Of a DNA stretch of 64,000 nt, positions 29,496 through 39,485 are shown in pieces (within the stretch, counting starts at the first letter, position 1; each line of letters opens with the position of its first letter). A program made the translations under genes and the position numbers. This DNA is from Halomonas sp. DQ26W. Lineage in GTDB: Bacteria; Pseudomonadota; Gammaproteobacteria; Pseudomonadales; Halomonadaceae. The notes under the pieces were generated by a model. It saw nothing but the letters and a program-made list of their open reading frames with translations, ran no database searches and was not told where the DNA came from. Location: assembly GCF_003339685.1 (NCBI RefSeq), contig NZ_QPKI01000009.1:52630-116629 (forward strand), given 5' to 3'.

Positions 29496-30844
29496 TGCAT
29501 CGATCGACGCCCTCCTCCCGTGCGGGAAAGGCTGTTCAGGACAGCGGCCAGGCGGTGCGGGCCAGTGCCGCCCGCACACTGGTGCCAGTCATCACCGCCA
29601 AGGGGTCCCTGGCCGACCTGGATGATCACCAGGTCGTCACCCGGGACCGCGCCCTTTTCAGGGCGATGTGCTACGGCGTCTGCCGCACGCTGCCTCGACT
29701 GGAGGCGCTCGCCGCGCAGTTGCTCAAGACCCCCTTCAAAGCCCGCGATGCCGATATCCAGGCCCTGCTGCTGCTGGGTATTCACCAACTGCTCTACATG
29801 CGCATTCCGGCCCATGCCGCCGTGGGCGAGACAGCCGGTGCAGCCAGGCTGCTGGGCAAGGAGTGGGCGACCAAGGTGCTCAACGGCTGCCTGCGCCGCC
29901 TGCAGCGGGAGTCCGCGGCGCTGCAGGCCGAGGTCGACAGGGACCCCGGCGTGGCTCTGCTGCATCCCCGCTGGCTGCTCCAGGCGCTGCGCCAGGCCTG
30001 GCCCGACGACTGGCGCGCCATCGCCGCCGCCAACAATGAACCGGGACCGATGACGCTGCGCATCAATCGCCGCCGAGGCGACCGGGAAGCCTACCTGGCC
30101 AGGCTGATCGATTCAGGCCACGAGGCCCGGCTCTGTAATCACTCACCCGACGGCCTGGTACTGGACACGCCCTGTGACGTTCAGGCACTGCCCGGCTTCT
30201 CCGAAGGCGATGTCAGCGTACAGGATGAAGCCGCCCAGCTCGCCGCCGAACTGCTCGGGCCAGTGCTGGCACCACGTCCCGGCGGGCGTGTACTCGATGC
30301 TTGCTGCGCCCCCGGCGGCAAGGCCGCCCACTTGCTGGAACTGTTCGACGTGGACCTGTTGGCGCTGGACAGCGATGCCACACGTCTCGCCCGGGTAGAG
30401 GACGCCCTGGCCCGACTGGGCCTTTCGGCAACACTGCTGCACGCTGACGCCACCCAACGAGACTGGTGGAACGGCACGCCCTTCGATGCCATCCTGCTCG
30501 ACGCCCCCTGCTCAGGCAGCGGCGTGGTCCGCCGCCACCCGGACATCAAGCGCCTGCGACGGCAATCGGACATCCCCAAGCTGGTCGAACTCCAGTCACG
30601 CCTGCTTGACAACCTTTGGCCGCTGCTGCGACCTGGCGGTTCGATGGTCTACGCCACCTGCTCGGTGCTTCGTGAAGAGAACGACGAACAGATCGAGGCA
30701 TTCCTCGCCCGTACGGCAGGCGCCATCGCTACCACTCCCCAGGAGTTAAGCTGGGGTCGGCCGGTCGGTGACGGTCGCCAGTTGCTGCCAGAACCGGAGA
30801 GTCATGACGGCTTTTTTTATGCCAGACTGAAAAAGCAGGGTTAA
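29495..30844 (+). CDS. rsmB: 16S rRNA (cytosine-967-C5)-methyltransferase RsmB
   Basis: 449 residues: an N-terminal NusB-like helical domain ([57 protein letters not shown]) and a Rossmann methyltransferase domain with [18 protein letters not shown], the motif IV cysteine in [18 protein letters not shown] and the catalytic motif [13 protein letters not shown]. It uses SAM to methylate C967. The fmt-rsmB-trkA order is standard, here with a dodecin gene inserted before trkA. Confidence 0.95.
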   Translation: MHRSTPSSRAGKAVQDSGQAVRASAARTLVPVITAKGSLADLDDHQVVTRDRALFRAMCYGVCRTLPRLEALAAQLLKTPFKARDADIQALLLLGIHQLLYMRIPAHAAVGETAGAARLLGKEWATKVLNGCLRRLQRESAALQAEVDRDPGVALLHPRWLLQALRQAWPDDWRAIAAANNEPGPMTLRINRRRGDREAYLARLIDSGHEARLCNHSPDGLVLDTPCDVQALPGFSEGDVSVQDEAAQLAAELLGPVLAPRPGGRVLDACCAPGGKAAHLLELFDVDLLALDSDATRLARVEDALARLGLSATLLHADATQRDWWNGTPFDAILLDAPCSGSGVVRRHPDIKRLRRQSDIPKLVELQSRLLDNLWPLLRPGGSMVYATCSVLREENDEQIEAFLARTAGAIATTPQELSWGRPVGDGRQLLPEPESHDGFFYARLKKQG

Positions 30845-30882
30845 AATGGCTCTGTCATCGATCATATGGGCAAGGAGCATCC

Positions 30883-31089
30883 ATGAGCGATCACGTCTAC
30901 AAGCATATCGAGTTGACCGGCTCCTCGGAAAAGAGCATCGAGGACGCCATCCAGCGTGCGCTGGAAAAGGCGTCGCACAGCCTGCACGGCATGCGCTGGT
31001 TCGAAGTAACGGACACTCGGGGCCACATCGAGAATGGCAAGGTCGGTCATTGGCAGGTGACGATCAAGGTGGGGTTCACTCTGGACTGA
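30883..31089 (+). CDS. Dodecin-family flavin-binding protein
   Basis: 68 residues: [18 protein letters not shown] then [50 protein letters not shown]. Dodecins are small beta-alpha-beta-beta proteins that assemble as dodecamers and store or protect riboflavin, FMN or CoA; W36-equivalent tryptophan in MRWFEV stacks on the flavin. Placed 38 bp after rsmB and about 110 bp before trkA, so it may be an insertion in the usual rsmB-trkA pair. Confidence 0.9.
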   Translation: MSDHVYKHIELTGSSEKSIEDAIQRALEKASHSLHGMRWFEVTDTRGHIENGKVGHWQVTIKVGFTLD

Positions 31090-31201
31090 GGACGCCCTCC
31101 GCCAGGCCCGGTCTGTTACCCGGTGTAAGGCTGGTTTATGCTAGCCACCATGCTGCGGCGCCAAATCGGCGTCGCAGAGTCGTTTCACGGACCCGACAGC
31201 A

Positions 31202-32575
31202 ATGAAGATCATCATTCTTGGCGCCGGCCAGGTCGGCGGCACGCTGGCCGAGCATCTGGCCCGCGAGGAAAACGACATCACGGTGGTGGACACCGACGCC
31301 GAACGGCTGCGCGAGCTGCACACCCGGCTCGACATACGCACCGTGGTGGGGCCGGGCTCCTACCCCGTGGTGCTGCGCCAGGCCGGCTGTGAAGATGCCG
31401 ACATGCTGATCGCGGTGACCAGCCAGGACGAGGTCAACATGATCGCCTGCCAGGTCGCCCACACCCTGTTCCGCACGCCGACCAAGATCGCCCGTGTCCG
31501 CGCCACCGCCTACCTCACCCGCAAGGGTCTGTTCGCCCACGAGGCGGTGCCTATCGACGTGCTGATCAGCCCTGAGCAGGTGGTCACCGACCATATCCGC
31601 CGGTTGATCGAACACCCAGGCGCGCTTCAGGTCCTGGAGTTCGCCGGCGGGCTGGTGCAGCTGGTGGCGGTCAAGGCGTTCTACGGCGGCCCGCTGGTGG
31701 GCCAGGACCTGGGCTTCCTGCGCCGCCACATGCCGAGTGTCGACACCCGCGTTGCAGCCATCTACCGACGCAACCGGCCGATCATTCCTCGCGGCGACAC
31801 CGTAATCGAGGCTGACGACGAAGTCTTCTTCATCGCTGCCCGCCGCGACATCCGTGCGGTGATGAGCGAGCTGCGTCGGGTCGACCGTGACTTCCGACGG
31901 GTGATGATCGCCGGCGGCGGCAACATCGGCGAGCGGCTGGCCGAGCATCTCGAGCACAGCCACCAGGTCAAGATCATCGAGCACGGCATCGAGCGCTGCA
32001 CCGTGCTCGCCGAGCGCCTCGACCGCACCGTGGTGCTGCACGGCAGTGCCACCAACAAGCGGCTGCTGGAAGAGGAGAATATCGAGGACTGCGATATTTT
32101 CTGCGCACTGACCAACGACGACGAGGTCAACATCATGTCGTCGATGCTGGCCAAACGCATGGGCGCCAAGAAGGTGCTGACGCTGATCAACAATGCTGCC
32201 TACGTCGACCTGGTCCAGGGCGGCGAGATCGACATCGCCATCTCCCCGCAGCAGGCCACCATCGGCAGCCTGCTGACCCACGTGCGCCGCGGCGACATCG
32301 TCAACGTGCACTCGCTGCGCCGCGGTGCCGCCGAAGCCATCGAGGCTATCGCCCACGGCGACATGCAATCCTCCAAGGTAGTGGGCCGCGCCATTGGCGA
32401 TATTGACCTGCCCAGCGGTACCACCATCGGTGCACTGGTACGCGGCAAGGAGGTGCTGATCGCCCATGACAACGTGGTAGTTGAGTCGGGCGACCACCTG
32501 ATCCTGTTCGTCATCGACAAGCGCCGCATTCGCGAGGTGGAACGCCTCTTCCAGGTCGGCCTGACCTTCTTCTGA
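31202..32575 (+). CDS. trkA: Trk potassium uptake regulatory subunit TrkA
   Basis: 457 residues with two RCK units, each a Rossmann NAD-binding domain plus a C-terminal subdomain: [19 protein letters not shown] (1-19) and [29 protein letters not shown] (about 234-262). TrkA is a cytoplasmic peripheral protein that gates TrkH channels according to NAD(H). K+ uptake is central to osmoadaptation in halophiles. trkH follows 78 bp downstream. Confidence 0.96.
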   Translation: MKIIILGAGQVGGTLAEHLAREENDITVVDTDAERLRELHTRLDIRTVVGPGSYPVVLRQAGCEDADMLIAVTSQDEVNMIACQVAHTLFRTPTKIARVRATAYLTRKGLFAHEAVPIDVLISPEQVVTDHIRRLIEHPGALQVLEFAGGLVQLVAVKAFYGGPLVGQDLGFLRRHMPSVDTRVAAIYRRNRPIIPRGDTVIEADDEVFFIAARRDIRAVMSELRRVDRDFRRVMIAGGGNIGERLAEHLEHSHQVKIIEHGIERCTVLAERLDRTVVLHGSATNKRLLEEENIEDCDIFCALTNDDEVNIMSSMLAKRMGAKKVLTLINNAAYVDLVQGGEIDIAISPQQATIGSLLTHVRRGDIVNVHSLRRGAAEAIEAIAHGDMQSSKVVGRAIGDIDLPSGTTIGALVRGKEVLIAHDNVVVESGDHLILFVIDKRRIREVERLFQVGLTFF

Positions 32576-32653
32576 TGCCAACGGGGCGCCTCTGATGTCA
32601 CGCTGCTGCTTTGCGTTTATCGTCCGCACGCCTGTCGCCAAGGCCATCACCGC

Positions 32654-34102
32654 ATGAGCCTGCGCATCATCCTGCGCATCCTGGGCATGCTGCTGATGAT
32701 GTTCAGCCTGACCATGGTGCCGCCCATCCTGATCTCACTGTTGTTCGGCGATGCCCAGTGGGATGCCTTCGCCATTGCGATCATCATCACCGCGGTGACC
32801 GGGCTGGTGATGTACCTACCGAATCGACTGGCTCGCAAGGAGTTGCGCACTCGCGATGGCTTCCTGATCGCCGCTCTGTTCTGGAGCGTACTGGGGCTGT
32901 TCGGCGCGCTGCCGCTGATGTTGACCGGGGACGCTGCGCTGTCTCCTACCGACGCGGTTTTCGAATCCTTCTCGGGGCTGACCACCACCGGTGCCACGGT
33001 GATCACCGGCATCGACTTCCTGCCGGAGTCGATCCTCTACTATCGCCAGCAGTTGCAGTGGCTCGGCGGGATGGGGATCGTGGTGCTGGCGGTGGCGATA
33101 CTGCCGACCCTGGGTGTCGGGGGCATGGCCCTCTATCGCACCGAGATCCCGGGGCCGCTGAAGGACTCCAAGCTCACACCGCGCATCACCGAGACCGCCA
33201 AGGCGCTGTGGTACATCTACGCCGCCCTGACCGTCACCTGCTTCCTGGCCTACATGGCCGCCGGCATGAATTGGTTCGATGCCCTGGGCCACAGCTTCTC
33301 CACCGTGGCCATCGGCGGCTTCTCCACCTATGACGCCAGTATCGGCCACTTCGACAGCGCCACCATCGAGCTGATCTGCATGTTTTTCCTGATCATCTCG
33401 GCAATGAGTTTCAGCCTCCACTTCCTGGCCTGGCGCGGCCGGCGCATCCGCCACTATTTCCAGGACCCGGAAGCCCGCTTCCTGCTGATGTTCCTCGCTT
33501 TCCTGTCCGTCATCACCGTGATCTCGCTGTGGCTCACCGGCACCTACGATACCGAGCGCGGCCTGCGTCACGGTATCTTCCAGGTGGTATCGATCGCCAC
33601 CACGTCTGGCTTCAGTGTGGCCGACTTCTCGCTCTGGCCAGGGGCGCTGCCCTTCCTGCTGTTCGTGGCGGCCTTCGTCGGCGGCTGCTCCGGCTCCACC
33701 GGCGGTGGCATGAAGGTGATCCGCATCATCCTGATCTTGAAGCAGGGCATGCGTGAGGTCATGCGCCTTATCCACCCCAACGCCGTGATCGCGGTCAAGA
33801 TCGGCAAGGTGAGCGTGCCCGACGGCATCGCCCAGGCGGTGTGGGGCTTCTTCTCGGTCTACGTGATGCTGTTCTTCCTGATGCTGGTGGGCGTCATGGC
33901 CACTGGCGTCGACCAGGTCACGGCCTGGTCGACGGTGGCCTCTGCGCTCAATAACCTGGGCCCGGCACTCGGGGAAGCCTCAGAGAATTACGGCGAAATG
34001 CCCACGCTCAGCAAATGGATCCTGGTGGTGGCAATGCTGCTCGGCCGACTGGAGATCTTCACGGTGCTGGTGCTGTTTACCCCAGCCTTCTGGCGCCGTT
34101 AG
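32654..34102 (+). CDS. trkH: Trk-type potassium uptake protein TrkH
   Basis: 482 residues, polytopic, with the four-fold pore repeats: FESFSGLTTTGATVITGID, SFSTVAIGGFSTYDASIGHFD, VSIATTSGFSVADFSLWP and ASALNNLGPALGEASENYG. It moves K+ through the inner membrane together with TrkA. The TAG is immediately followed by repeat element C2. Confidence 0.96.
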   Translation: MSLRIILRILGMLLMMFSLTMVPPILISLLFGDAQWDAFAIAIIITAVTGLVMYLPNRLARKELRTRDGFLIAALFWSVLGLFGALPLMLTGDAALSPTDAVFESFSGLTTTGATVITGIDFLPESILYYRQQLQWLGGMGIVVLAVAILPTLGVGGMALYRTEIPGPLKDSKLTPRITETAKALWYIYAALTVTCFLAYMAAGMNWFDALGHSFSTVAIGGFSTYDASIGHFDSATIELICMFFLIISAMSFSLHFLAWRGRRIRHYFQDPEARFLLMFLAFLSVITVISLWLTGTYDTERGLRHGIFQVVSIATTSGFSVADFSLWPGALPFLLFVAAFVGGCSGSTGGGMKVIRIILILKQGMREVMRLIHPNAVIAVKIGKVSVPDGIAQAVWGFFSVYVMLFFLMLVGVMATGVDQVTAWSTVASALNNLGPALGEASENYGEMPTLSKWILVVAMLLGRLEIFTVLVLFTPAFWRR

Positions 34103-34244
34103 GGAAACGCTGCACAAATGCCTACACGAGCGAATCGCTGCGTTGCGCGGTGCGCGGAATCCTCACATATACCCCATATGCTCCGTTCCTGTGCTCCGTG
34201 CGCCTTGCGCTTCATCTCGCTCGGCTATTTGTTCAGCGTTTCCT
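34102..34244. repeat. Miniature inverted-repeat element, copy C2
   Basis: About 143 bp. Terminal inverted repeats match 16 of 17: GGAAACGCTGCACAAAT at 34103-34119, and the complement of GGAAACGCTGAACAAAT at 34227-34243. The middle (GCGGTGCGCGGAATCCTCAC, ATATGCTCCG, GTGCTCCG) aligns with C1 after ndk. It starts on the last base of the trkH stop codon. Confidence 0.8.
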
Positions 34245-34341
34245 TGGATAAGTCTGATGCTACTTCTGACAGGCCGGGTTTGGAGCGCGGGCCGGCTTCG
34301 TGGATAATCAGGCATTCATCCCCTTTCAACCCCGAGCGTTC

Positions 34342-35580
34342 ATGACCCACTCCCAGGACACCGTGACCGACCCCCGCCAGGAAGGCGACTTCAGCGGCCC
34401 GCGCCAAGTCATCGAGCTGGGCGGGACGCGCTACACCCTGCTGGGCACTGCCCATGTCTCGGCACAGAGCGCCGATGACGTGCGCCGCCTGATCGGCTCC
34501 GGTGAATTCGATGCCGTGGCCATCGAGCTGTGTGATTCCCGCCACCAGAACCTCAGCGACCCGGACGCCCTGGGCAAGCAGGATCTCTTTGAAATTTTTC
34601 GCCAGGGCAAGGCCGGCATGGTAGCCGCCAGCCTGGCGCTGGGCGCCTTCCAGCAGCGAGTCGCCGAGCAGTCGGGGATCGAGCCGGGTGCCGAGATGCG
34701 TGCCGCCCTGGAGGAGGCACGCCGGCACGAGCTGCCCTTGCTGCTGATCGACCGCGACGTGGGCATCACCCTGAAGCGCATCTACCACAACGTGCCCTGG
34801 TGGCAGCGCATGTCGCTGTTCACCGGGCTACTCGGCAGCGTACTGTCGCGCCAGGAGATCAAGCCCGAGGAGATCGAACGGCTGAAGCAGGGCGACGTAC
34901 TGGAGTCCACCTTCAACGAATTCGCCGCCGAGTCCGAGGCGCTCTACATACCGCTGATCACCGAGCGCGACCGCTACATGGTGATGTGTCTGGCCGAGCA
35001 GGCCCCGCCCGGGCGCTATCGCAATGTGCTGGTGGTGATCGGTGCCGGGCATATGAAGGGCATGGCCGAGCGCTTCGGCGAACCCCTGCCCACCTCGCCC
35101 CGGGAAGAGCGAGAGAAGCTGGAAGTCACGCCGCCACCGTCGAGGATTTGGCGCTCACTCCCCTGGCTGATCACGGCCCTGGTGCTGACCGGCTTCGCCA
35201 TCGGCTTCTCGCGCAACACCGAACTGGGCTGGCAGCTGGTCGGCGAGTGGTTCCTGATCAACGGCGTGCTCTCGGGGCTCGCCACCCTGGCCGCCCTGGC
35301 TCACCCGGTCACGGTACTGGCCACCATGGTCGCGGCACCGCTCACCTCGCTGAACCCGACCATCGGCGCCGGCTTCGTCGCCGCCGGGGTGGAGCTGTGG
35401 ATGCGCAAGCCCAAGGTGCGCGACTTTTCCACCCTGCGCCACGATGTCATCGAGCTGAAGGGCTGGTGGCGCAATCGGGTCTCACGCACCCTGCTGGTAT
35501 TCCTGTTCGCCACGCTGGGCTCCGCCGCCGGCACCTGGATCGCCGGGTTCCGCATCGCCGGGGCGCTGTTCGGCAGTTGA
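34342..35580 (+). CDS. TraB/PrgY-family membrane protein
   Basis: 412 residues from ATG 34342 (MTHSQDTVTDPRQE); an earlier in-frame ATG at 34300 lies close to the repeat element. The N-terminal half has the TraB/GumN-like LLGTAHVSAQSADDV, DAVAIELCDSRHQN, RDVGITLKRI, ITERDRYMV and VLVVIGAGHMKGM motifs. The C-terminal third has four membrane helices (ITALVLTGFAIGF, LINGVLSGLATLAAL, LTSLNPTIGAGFVAAG, LLVFLFATLGSAAGTW). The family is named for pheromone shutdown in enterococcal plasmids, with a predicted metalloprotease-like core; its role here is unknown. Confidence 0.88.
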   Translation: MTHSQDTVTDPRQEGDFSGPRQVIELGGTRYTLLGTAHVSAQSADDVRRLIGSGEFDAVAIELCDSRHQNLSDPDALGKQDLFEIFRQGKAGMVAASLALGAFQQRVAEQSGIEPGAEMRAALEEARRHELPLLLIDRDVGITLKRIYHNVPWWQRMSLFTGLLGSVLSRQEIKPEEIERLKQGDVLESTFNEFAAESEALYIPLITERDRYMVMCLAEQAPPGRYRNVLVVIGAGHMKGMAERFGEPLPTSPREEREKLEVTPPPSRIWRSLPWLITALVLTGFAIGFSRNTELGWQLVGEWFLINGVLSGLATLAALAHPVTVLATMVAAPLTSLNPTIGAGFVAAGVELWMRKPKVRDFSTLRHDVIELKGWWRNRVSRTLLVFLFATLGSAAGTWIAGFRIAGALFGS

Positions 35581-35583
35581 CGA

Positions 35584-35727
35584 GGAGCGTTACCTCTCTT
35601 TCCCGGCGTCACCGCCTGGCAGCCGGGTAACACGCCGCACCAGCTGGTGCATCGGGCCGACATGGCCATGTATCAGGCCAAGGAGGCGGGGCGCGCCTGC
35701 GTTCGAGTGGCCGGGGCAACTGACTGA
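35584..35727 (+). pseudogene. Relic of a GGDEF (diguanylate cyclase) gene, C-terminal end only
   Basis: Immediately after the TraB-like stop, the reading frame ending at TGA 35725-35727 encodes LFPGVTAWQPGNTP, then LVHRADMAMYQAKEAGRACVRV. The HRADMAMYQAKEAGR segment is the characteristic last helix of GGDEF domains. Nothing upstream encodes the rest of the domain and there is no start codon, so this is the 3' stump of a deleted gene. Confidence 0.7.
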
Positions 35728-35731
35728 AGGC

Positions 35732-36499
35732 TTACCGGGTGCGATGGTCCTGCAGTCGCTTCATGGCGGGCGTCGGCTCCTGAAGCTTCTCGAAGCGTCG
35801 GCTGGCGGCGTAGCTGTCGTTGAAGGCGTCGAAATAGTCATCCAGCACGTCACCGGCCAGGGTATCACCCGATTGACGCAGCAGTTCGGCAGCCACCTCG
35901 GCCGTGCAGAGGTGTGCCGCCGATGCTGGCTTGCGCAGCCGATAGCGGGTCAGCCGCTCGGTCGCCAGCGGCAGTACCGGCAGGTGATCTAAGTAAGGGC
36001 TCTTGCGAAAGATCCGCCGCGCCTGGCGCCAGGTACCGTCAAGCAGAATAAAGACCGGCATCTTCCCCTCACCCTTGACACCCGCGACAGCGTCCAGGCC
36101 CACCACGCGGTCGGCGTAGTCAGGCTGATCATCGGGAAAGATCACGAAGGGAGCGAAGCGGTTGTCCTCAAGCAGTGCCAGCAACCGCTCGTCCGGTTTT
36201 GTTCGATACCAGGTAAACACCTCGGTGGCGGGCAGCACGTCATGGATCAACCGGCCGGTATTGGTCGGCTTGTGGTGCTCCAGAGGGTGCGTCAACAGCC
36301 AGACACGGACCGTACTCTCCACAGCGAGTCGATAGGGGCAGAGGCAGTTCAGGCGGGGCAGATTGCAGCCGGGGCAGCGCTCGACGAAGCTGCCACGCGC
36401 CTTGAACTCACGCCGCGGCGGCCGAGGATGGCCCGTGGCGGGGTCGCGGGCGGTCAAATCGCCGGGGTTCCGGTTCGACATGAGAGTCTGGTTCGACAT
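35732..36499 (-). CDS. tapT: tRNA-uridine aminocarboxypropyltransferase, DTW-domain (TapT-like)
   Basis: 255 residues from ATG 36499; alternative ATGs at 36532 and 36481 exist and none has a strong ribosome-binding site. The Cys-rich start (ERCPGCNLPRLNCLCPY), LLTHPLEHHKPTNTGRLI and the defining DTW-type motif LLDGTWRQARRIFRKSPYLDHLP, with RKPASAAHLCTAEVAAELL, identify the DTW family. E. coli TapT adds the acp group to U47 of tRNAs. The second and third ATGs lie in an 18-bp-spaced duplication of GGTTCGACATGA. Confidence 0.82.
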   Translation of the reverse strand: MSNQTLMSNRNPGDLTARDPATGHPRPPRREFKARGSFVERCPGCNLPRLNCLCPYRLAVESTVRVWLLTHPLEHHKPTNTGRLIHDVLPATEVFTWYRTKPDERLLALLEDNRFAPFVIFPDDQPDYADRVVGLDAVAGVKGEGKMPVFILLDGTWRQARRIFRKSPYLDHLPVLPLATERLTRYRLRKPASAAHLCTAEVAAELLRQSGDTLAGDVLDDYFDAFNDSYAASRRFEKLQEPTPAMKRLQDHRTR

Positions 36500-36595
36500 G
36501 AAAGCCTGTCGCGGTGCTGAAAGGGGCGGCATTCTATCATGCCTTTCCGTGTCCTCGGCTTTGTCCGGAAAGTGTTTGCGCTTGGCGATACGGCG

Positions 36596-37330
36596 TTAGC
36601 CTATCAGGGTTTCCGGCATCCAAAGCCGCCCCTCCCGCTTCCAATGGCGCACCAGCTGCGTCACCCCTTTGCCGGCAGGCTGGCTCAGCCGTGCCACACC
36701 GGGCGGCGAAACGGCCTCGGCGTCGGGATCCACCAGCACGCATGGGGCCTCCAAGGGGGCATGATTCAGCAATGAAGCGGCGGGCATGACGGCAAGCGAG
36801 GTGCCGACCACCAGCAGCAGGTCCGCTTCGCCGACGATCTCACAAGCCTCGGCAAAGTGCGGCACGCTCTCGCCAAACCACACCACGTCCGGGCGCAGCT
36901 GGCTCCCCTTGTCGCAGATATCGCCCAGCTCGATGCCGCCACGCGGGAGTCGATACTGCATGCGGGAGTCTACCGTGGAGCGCGCCTTGAGGATCTCGCC
37001 ATGCAGGTGCAGCACATTGCGCGAACCTGCACGCTCGTGCAGGTCGTCAATGTTCTGGGTGATGATGCTGACCCGGAAACCCTGTTTTTCCAGTCTTGCC
37101 AGGGCCTTGTGAGCGGCATTGGGCCGAGCCCGACGTACCTGAGTCCGGCGCGTGTTATAGAATTCCAGCACCCGCCGAGGGTCGCGACGCCAGGCTTCGG
37201 GGGTGGCCACCGCCTCGATGGGGTGGTCCGCCCAAAGGCCATCACTGGCACGGAAGGTCTGGATACCGCTCTCGGCACTGATGCCCGAGCCGGTAAAGAC
37301 CACCAGATGAGGGCGCCTCTCCTCAGCCAT
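36596..37330 (-). CDS. Sir2-family NAD-dependent deacylase without zinc cysteines
   Basis: 244 residues from ATG 37330, with GAGG about six bases upstream. The NAD-binding FTGSGISAESGIQTFR, TQNIDDLHERAG, the catalytic histidine in LHLHGEI, and VVWFGESVPHF and VVGTSLAVMPAASLL are all present. The usual four zinc-binding cysteines are absent: the segment between HGEI and LRPDVVWFGE has only one cysteine (GDICDKGS). It would use NAD+ to remove acyl groups from lysines. The closest named relative, CobB, has the zinc finger, so I leave the symbol blank. Confidence 0.88.
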   Translation of the reverse strand: MAEERRPHLVVFTGSGISAESGIQTFRASDGLWADHPIEAVATPEAWRRDPRRVLEFYNTRRTQVRRARPNAAHKALARLEKQGFRVSIITQNIDDLHERAGSRNVLHLHGEILKARSTVDSRMQYRLPRGGIELGDICDKGSQLRPDVVWFGESVPHFAEACEIVGEADLLLVVGTSLAVMPAASLLNHAPLEAPCVLVDPDAEAVSPPGVARLSQPAGKGVTQLVRHWKREGRLWMPETLIG

Positions 37331-37396
37331 ACCTTGCCTCGTCATTGCTGCTGCCTGTGGGACGCGTTGAAACGGCAAGTCTGCAAGCGGCTCGCA

Positions 37397-39142
37397 TCAG
37401 TAGACCAGACCAGTCTCCTCGCTGCCGGCGAACCGCTGCTTGTTGCGGTAGGGATAGACGTCGATGACCCGCCCATCGAGAATGGCCTGCTGCAATCCCT
37501 TCCAGTAATCCGCGTCGAGCAGCTCCGGGTGCAGCTCATAGAAGAGCTTGCGCAGCCGTATGTCGGCAAACAGGAAGGGGCCGAATTCCTCGGGGAAAAT
37601 ATCATTCGGCCCCACCGAGTACCAGGGCTCGTCGGAGAGCTCCTGCTCGGGATACATCGCCTCCGGAATATGCCGAAAATTGCATTCGGTGAGGTAGCTG
37701 ACCTCGTCATAGTCGTAGAAGATCACTCGGCCGTGGCGAGTGACGCCGAAATTCTTGAGCAGCATGTCACCAGGGAAGATATTAGCAGCCGCCATCTGCT
37801 TGATGGCATTACCATAATCCTTGAGTACCGCCCGTATTTCGGCTTCATCGCACTGCTCGAGGTAGATGTTGAGGGGTGTCATCATCCGCTCCGTGTAGCA
37901 GTGCTTGATGATGACCTTATCGCCCTTGAGCTGGACATTGGATGGCGCCACCTCGAGCAGCTCCTTGAGGCACTCCGGCGCGAAGTGATCCTTGCGGGCA
38001 ATGAAGTTAGAGAACTCCTGGGTATCGGCCATGCGCCCGACCCTGTCGTGCCGCTTGACCAGGCTGTACTTCTCGCGCACGTTCTCCCGGCTCATCCGCT
38101 TGGAAGGATCGAAACGGTCCTTGATGATCTTGAAGACCGTACGAAACGACGGCAGCACGAATACCACCATTACCATGCCCCGCACCCCGGGGGCGATGAT
38201 GAACTTGTCCTCGCGCTTGGCTACCTGCCGGTTGAGTGCGCGAAAGAACTCCGTCTTGCCATGCTTGAAGAAACCGATCGTGGCGTACAGCTCCCCTTCG
38301 GGCTTGTCGGGCATCAATTCCTGCAGATAATCGACGAACTCGCCCGGCACCTGAACCTCCACCTGGAAGTAGGCGCGGGTGAAGGAGAAGATGATCGAGA
38401 CTTCGTCGGATTCGATGAGCACCGTATCCAGGTGCAGCCCCTGCCCTTCATCATGTAGCACCGGCAACACCAGCGGCACCTGCTCACCGCCGCCTCGAAT
38501 ACGCCCTACCAGATAGGCACCCTTGTTGCGGTAGAAGACACTCTTGAGCAACTCGATTTCGGTATCCGGCGCGTCAAGAATGGTAGGCGGCAGGTGGCCA
38601 AGCAGGAACTCGGCAGCCAGCCTGGAATCACGCTGCAGGTTATCGAAAGGTGTCTCGAAGGGAGCATCCGCCAATGCCCAGCGAATGGCTTTCTGCCATT
38701 TCCCGTCTACCGGTAGACGGCGACAGCGCTCGATGCCGGAGTGGTGCGCCGCCGCATCCCGAGAGCTGTAGACGAACATCCAGTCGTTACGGATATGACG
38801 GTGATGGAAAATCGAGCAGAACATCGAATTGAAATAGGTTTCGGCCAGCTCGTAGTCGAGCCGCTGGCTGATCAGTTCGGCGTAATGATTCCTGCCTTCG
38901 CGCCAGCATTCGCAATGGGTCAGATCCTCGTCGGCGAAGGATCGCTTGAGCCTGTCGAGGGTTTCTTCAACCTTCTCGTCGTAGAGATTGATGCGTTCCG
39001 CCGAGGCCTGCTGTGCCTCCCGCCATGCGGCATCACGAAAGCGACGACTGGCATCCGCGGTGATTTCCTTGAAACGTGAACGGTATTCGTCGAAACCGTG
39101 CAGGATCGTGGCAGCAAGACGATAGGCGGGGGAATGCTTCAT
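37397..39142 (-). CDS. aceK: Isocitrate dehydrogenase kinase/phosphatase AceK
   Basis: 581 residues from ATG 39142 (MKHSPAYRLAATILHGFDEYR), behind GGAG about seven bases upstream; E. coli AceK is 578. The ATP-binding region APGVRGMVMVVFVLPSFRTVFKIIKDRF and the segment HDRVGRMADTQEF, AAANIFPGDMLLKNFGVTRHGRVIFYDYDEVSY are nearly identical to E. coli. AceK phosphorylates and dephosphorylates isocitrate dehydrogenase to direct carbon into the glyoxylate shunt on acetate. It is not next to aceA/aceB here. Confidence 0.97.
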   Translation of the reverse strand: MKHSPAYRLAATILHGFDEYRSRFKEITADASRRFRDAAWREAQQASAERINLYDEKVEETLDRLKRSFADEDLTHCECWREGRNHYAELISQRLDYELAETYFNSMFCSIFHHRHIRNDWMFVYSSRDAAAHHSGIERCRRLPVDGKWQKAIRWALADAPFETPFDNLQRDSRLAAEFLLGHLPPTILDAPDTEIELLKSVFYRNKGAYLVGRIRGGGEQVPLVLPVLHDEGQGLHLDTVLIESDEVSIIFSFTRAYFQVEVQVPGEFVDYLQELMPDKPEGELYATIGFFKHGKTEFFRALNRQVAKREDKFIIAPGVRGMVMVVFVLPSFRTVFKIIKDRFDPSKRMSRENVREKYSLVKRHDRVGRMADTQEFSNFIARKDHFAPECLKELLEVAPSNVQLKGDKVIIKHCYTERMMTPLNIYLEQCDEAEIRAVLKDYGNAIKQMAAANIFPGDMLLKNFGVTRHGRVIFYDYDEVSYLTECNFRHIPEAMYPEQELSDEPWYSVGPNDIFPEEFGPFLFADIRLRKLFYELHPELLDADYWKGLQQAILDGRVIDVYPYRNKQRFAGSEETGLVY

Positions 39143-39485
39143 GACGGACTCCGGGCATCGTGAAGGCACAGCATGGCGAATTGTGCGCTGCAAGGCGAGC
39201 CGACCATGGTGGGGCTCGCTGTAGTCCCTTGTCATCCTGCCGGCAATCATCGGGGATTCAGAGGGCCCAGGCGCTGGCCACGCTTGCCTGGTGTCACGTC
39301 TTCATCATGGCACTGTCGCCAGACCGTCATCGCTCAGTGTCAGCCTTGTCGCCATAAGCCCTACTGGTAGGCGAGGCGGGCCGCCCGACGGCTTTCCATT
39401 CCAGTGGTAGCCGGTTGGCATACCAACTTCGACCACTACTGTCGCGATTCTTCGGCGCAGTGGAGCAGAGCGTAGGTGCGCCCGA
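39143..39485. other. Intergenic, no gene recognised
   Basis: Between aceK and the ccdB relic I see no convincing open frame, ribosome-binding site or RNA gene. The place where a ccdA antitoxin would lie holds no recognisable ccdA. Confidence 0.5.

Noticed and set aside
39143..39485. ccdA antitoxin upstream of ccdB
   Set aside because: No frame in this stretch resembles CcdA's basic N-terminus or its acidic C-terminal tail.
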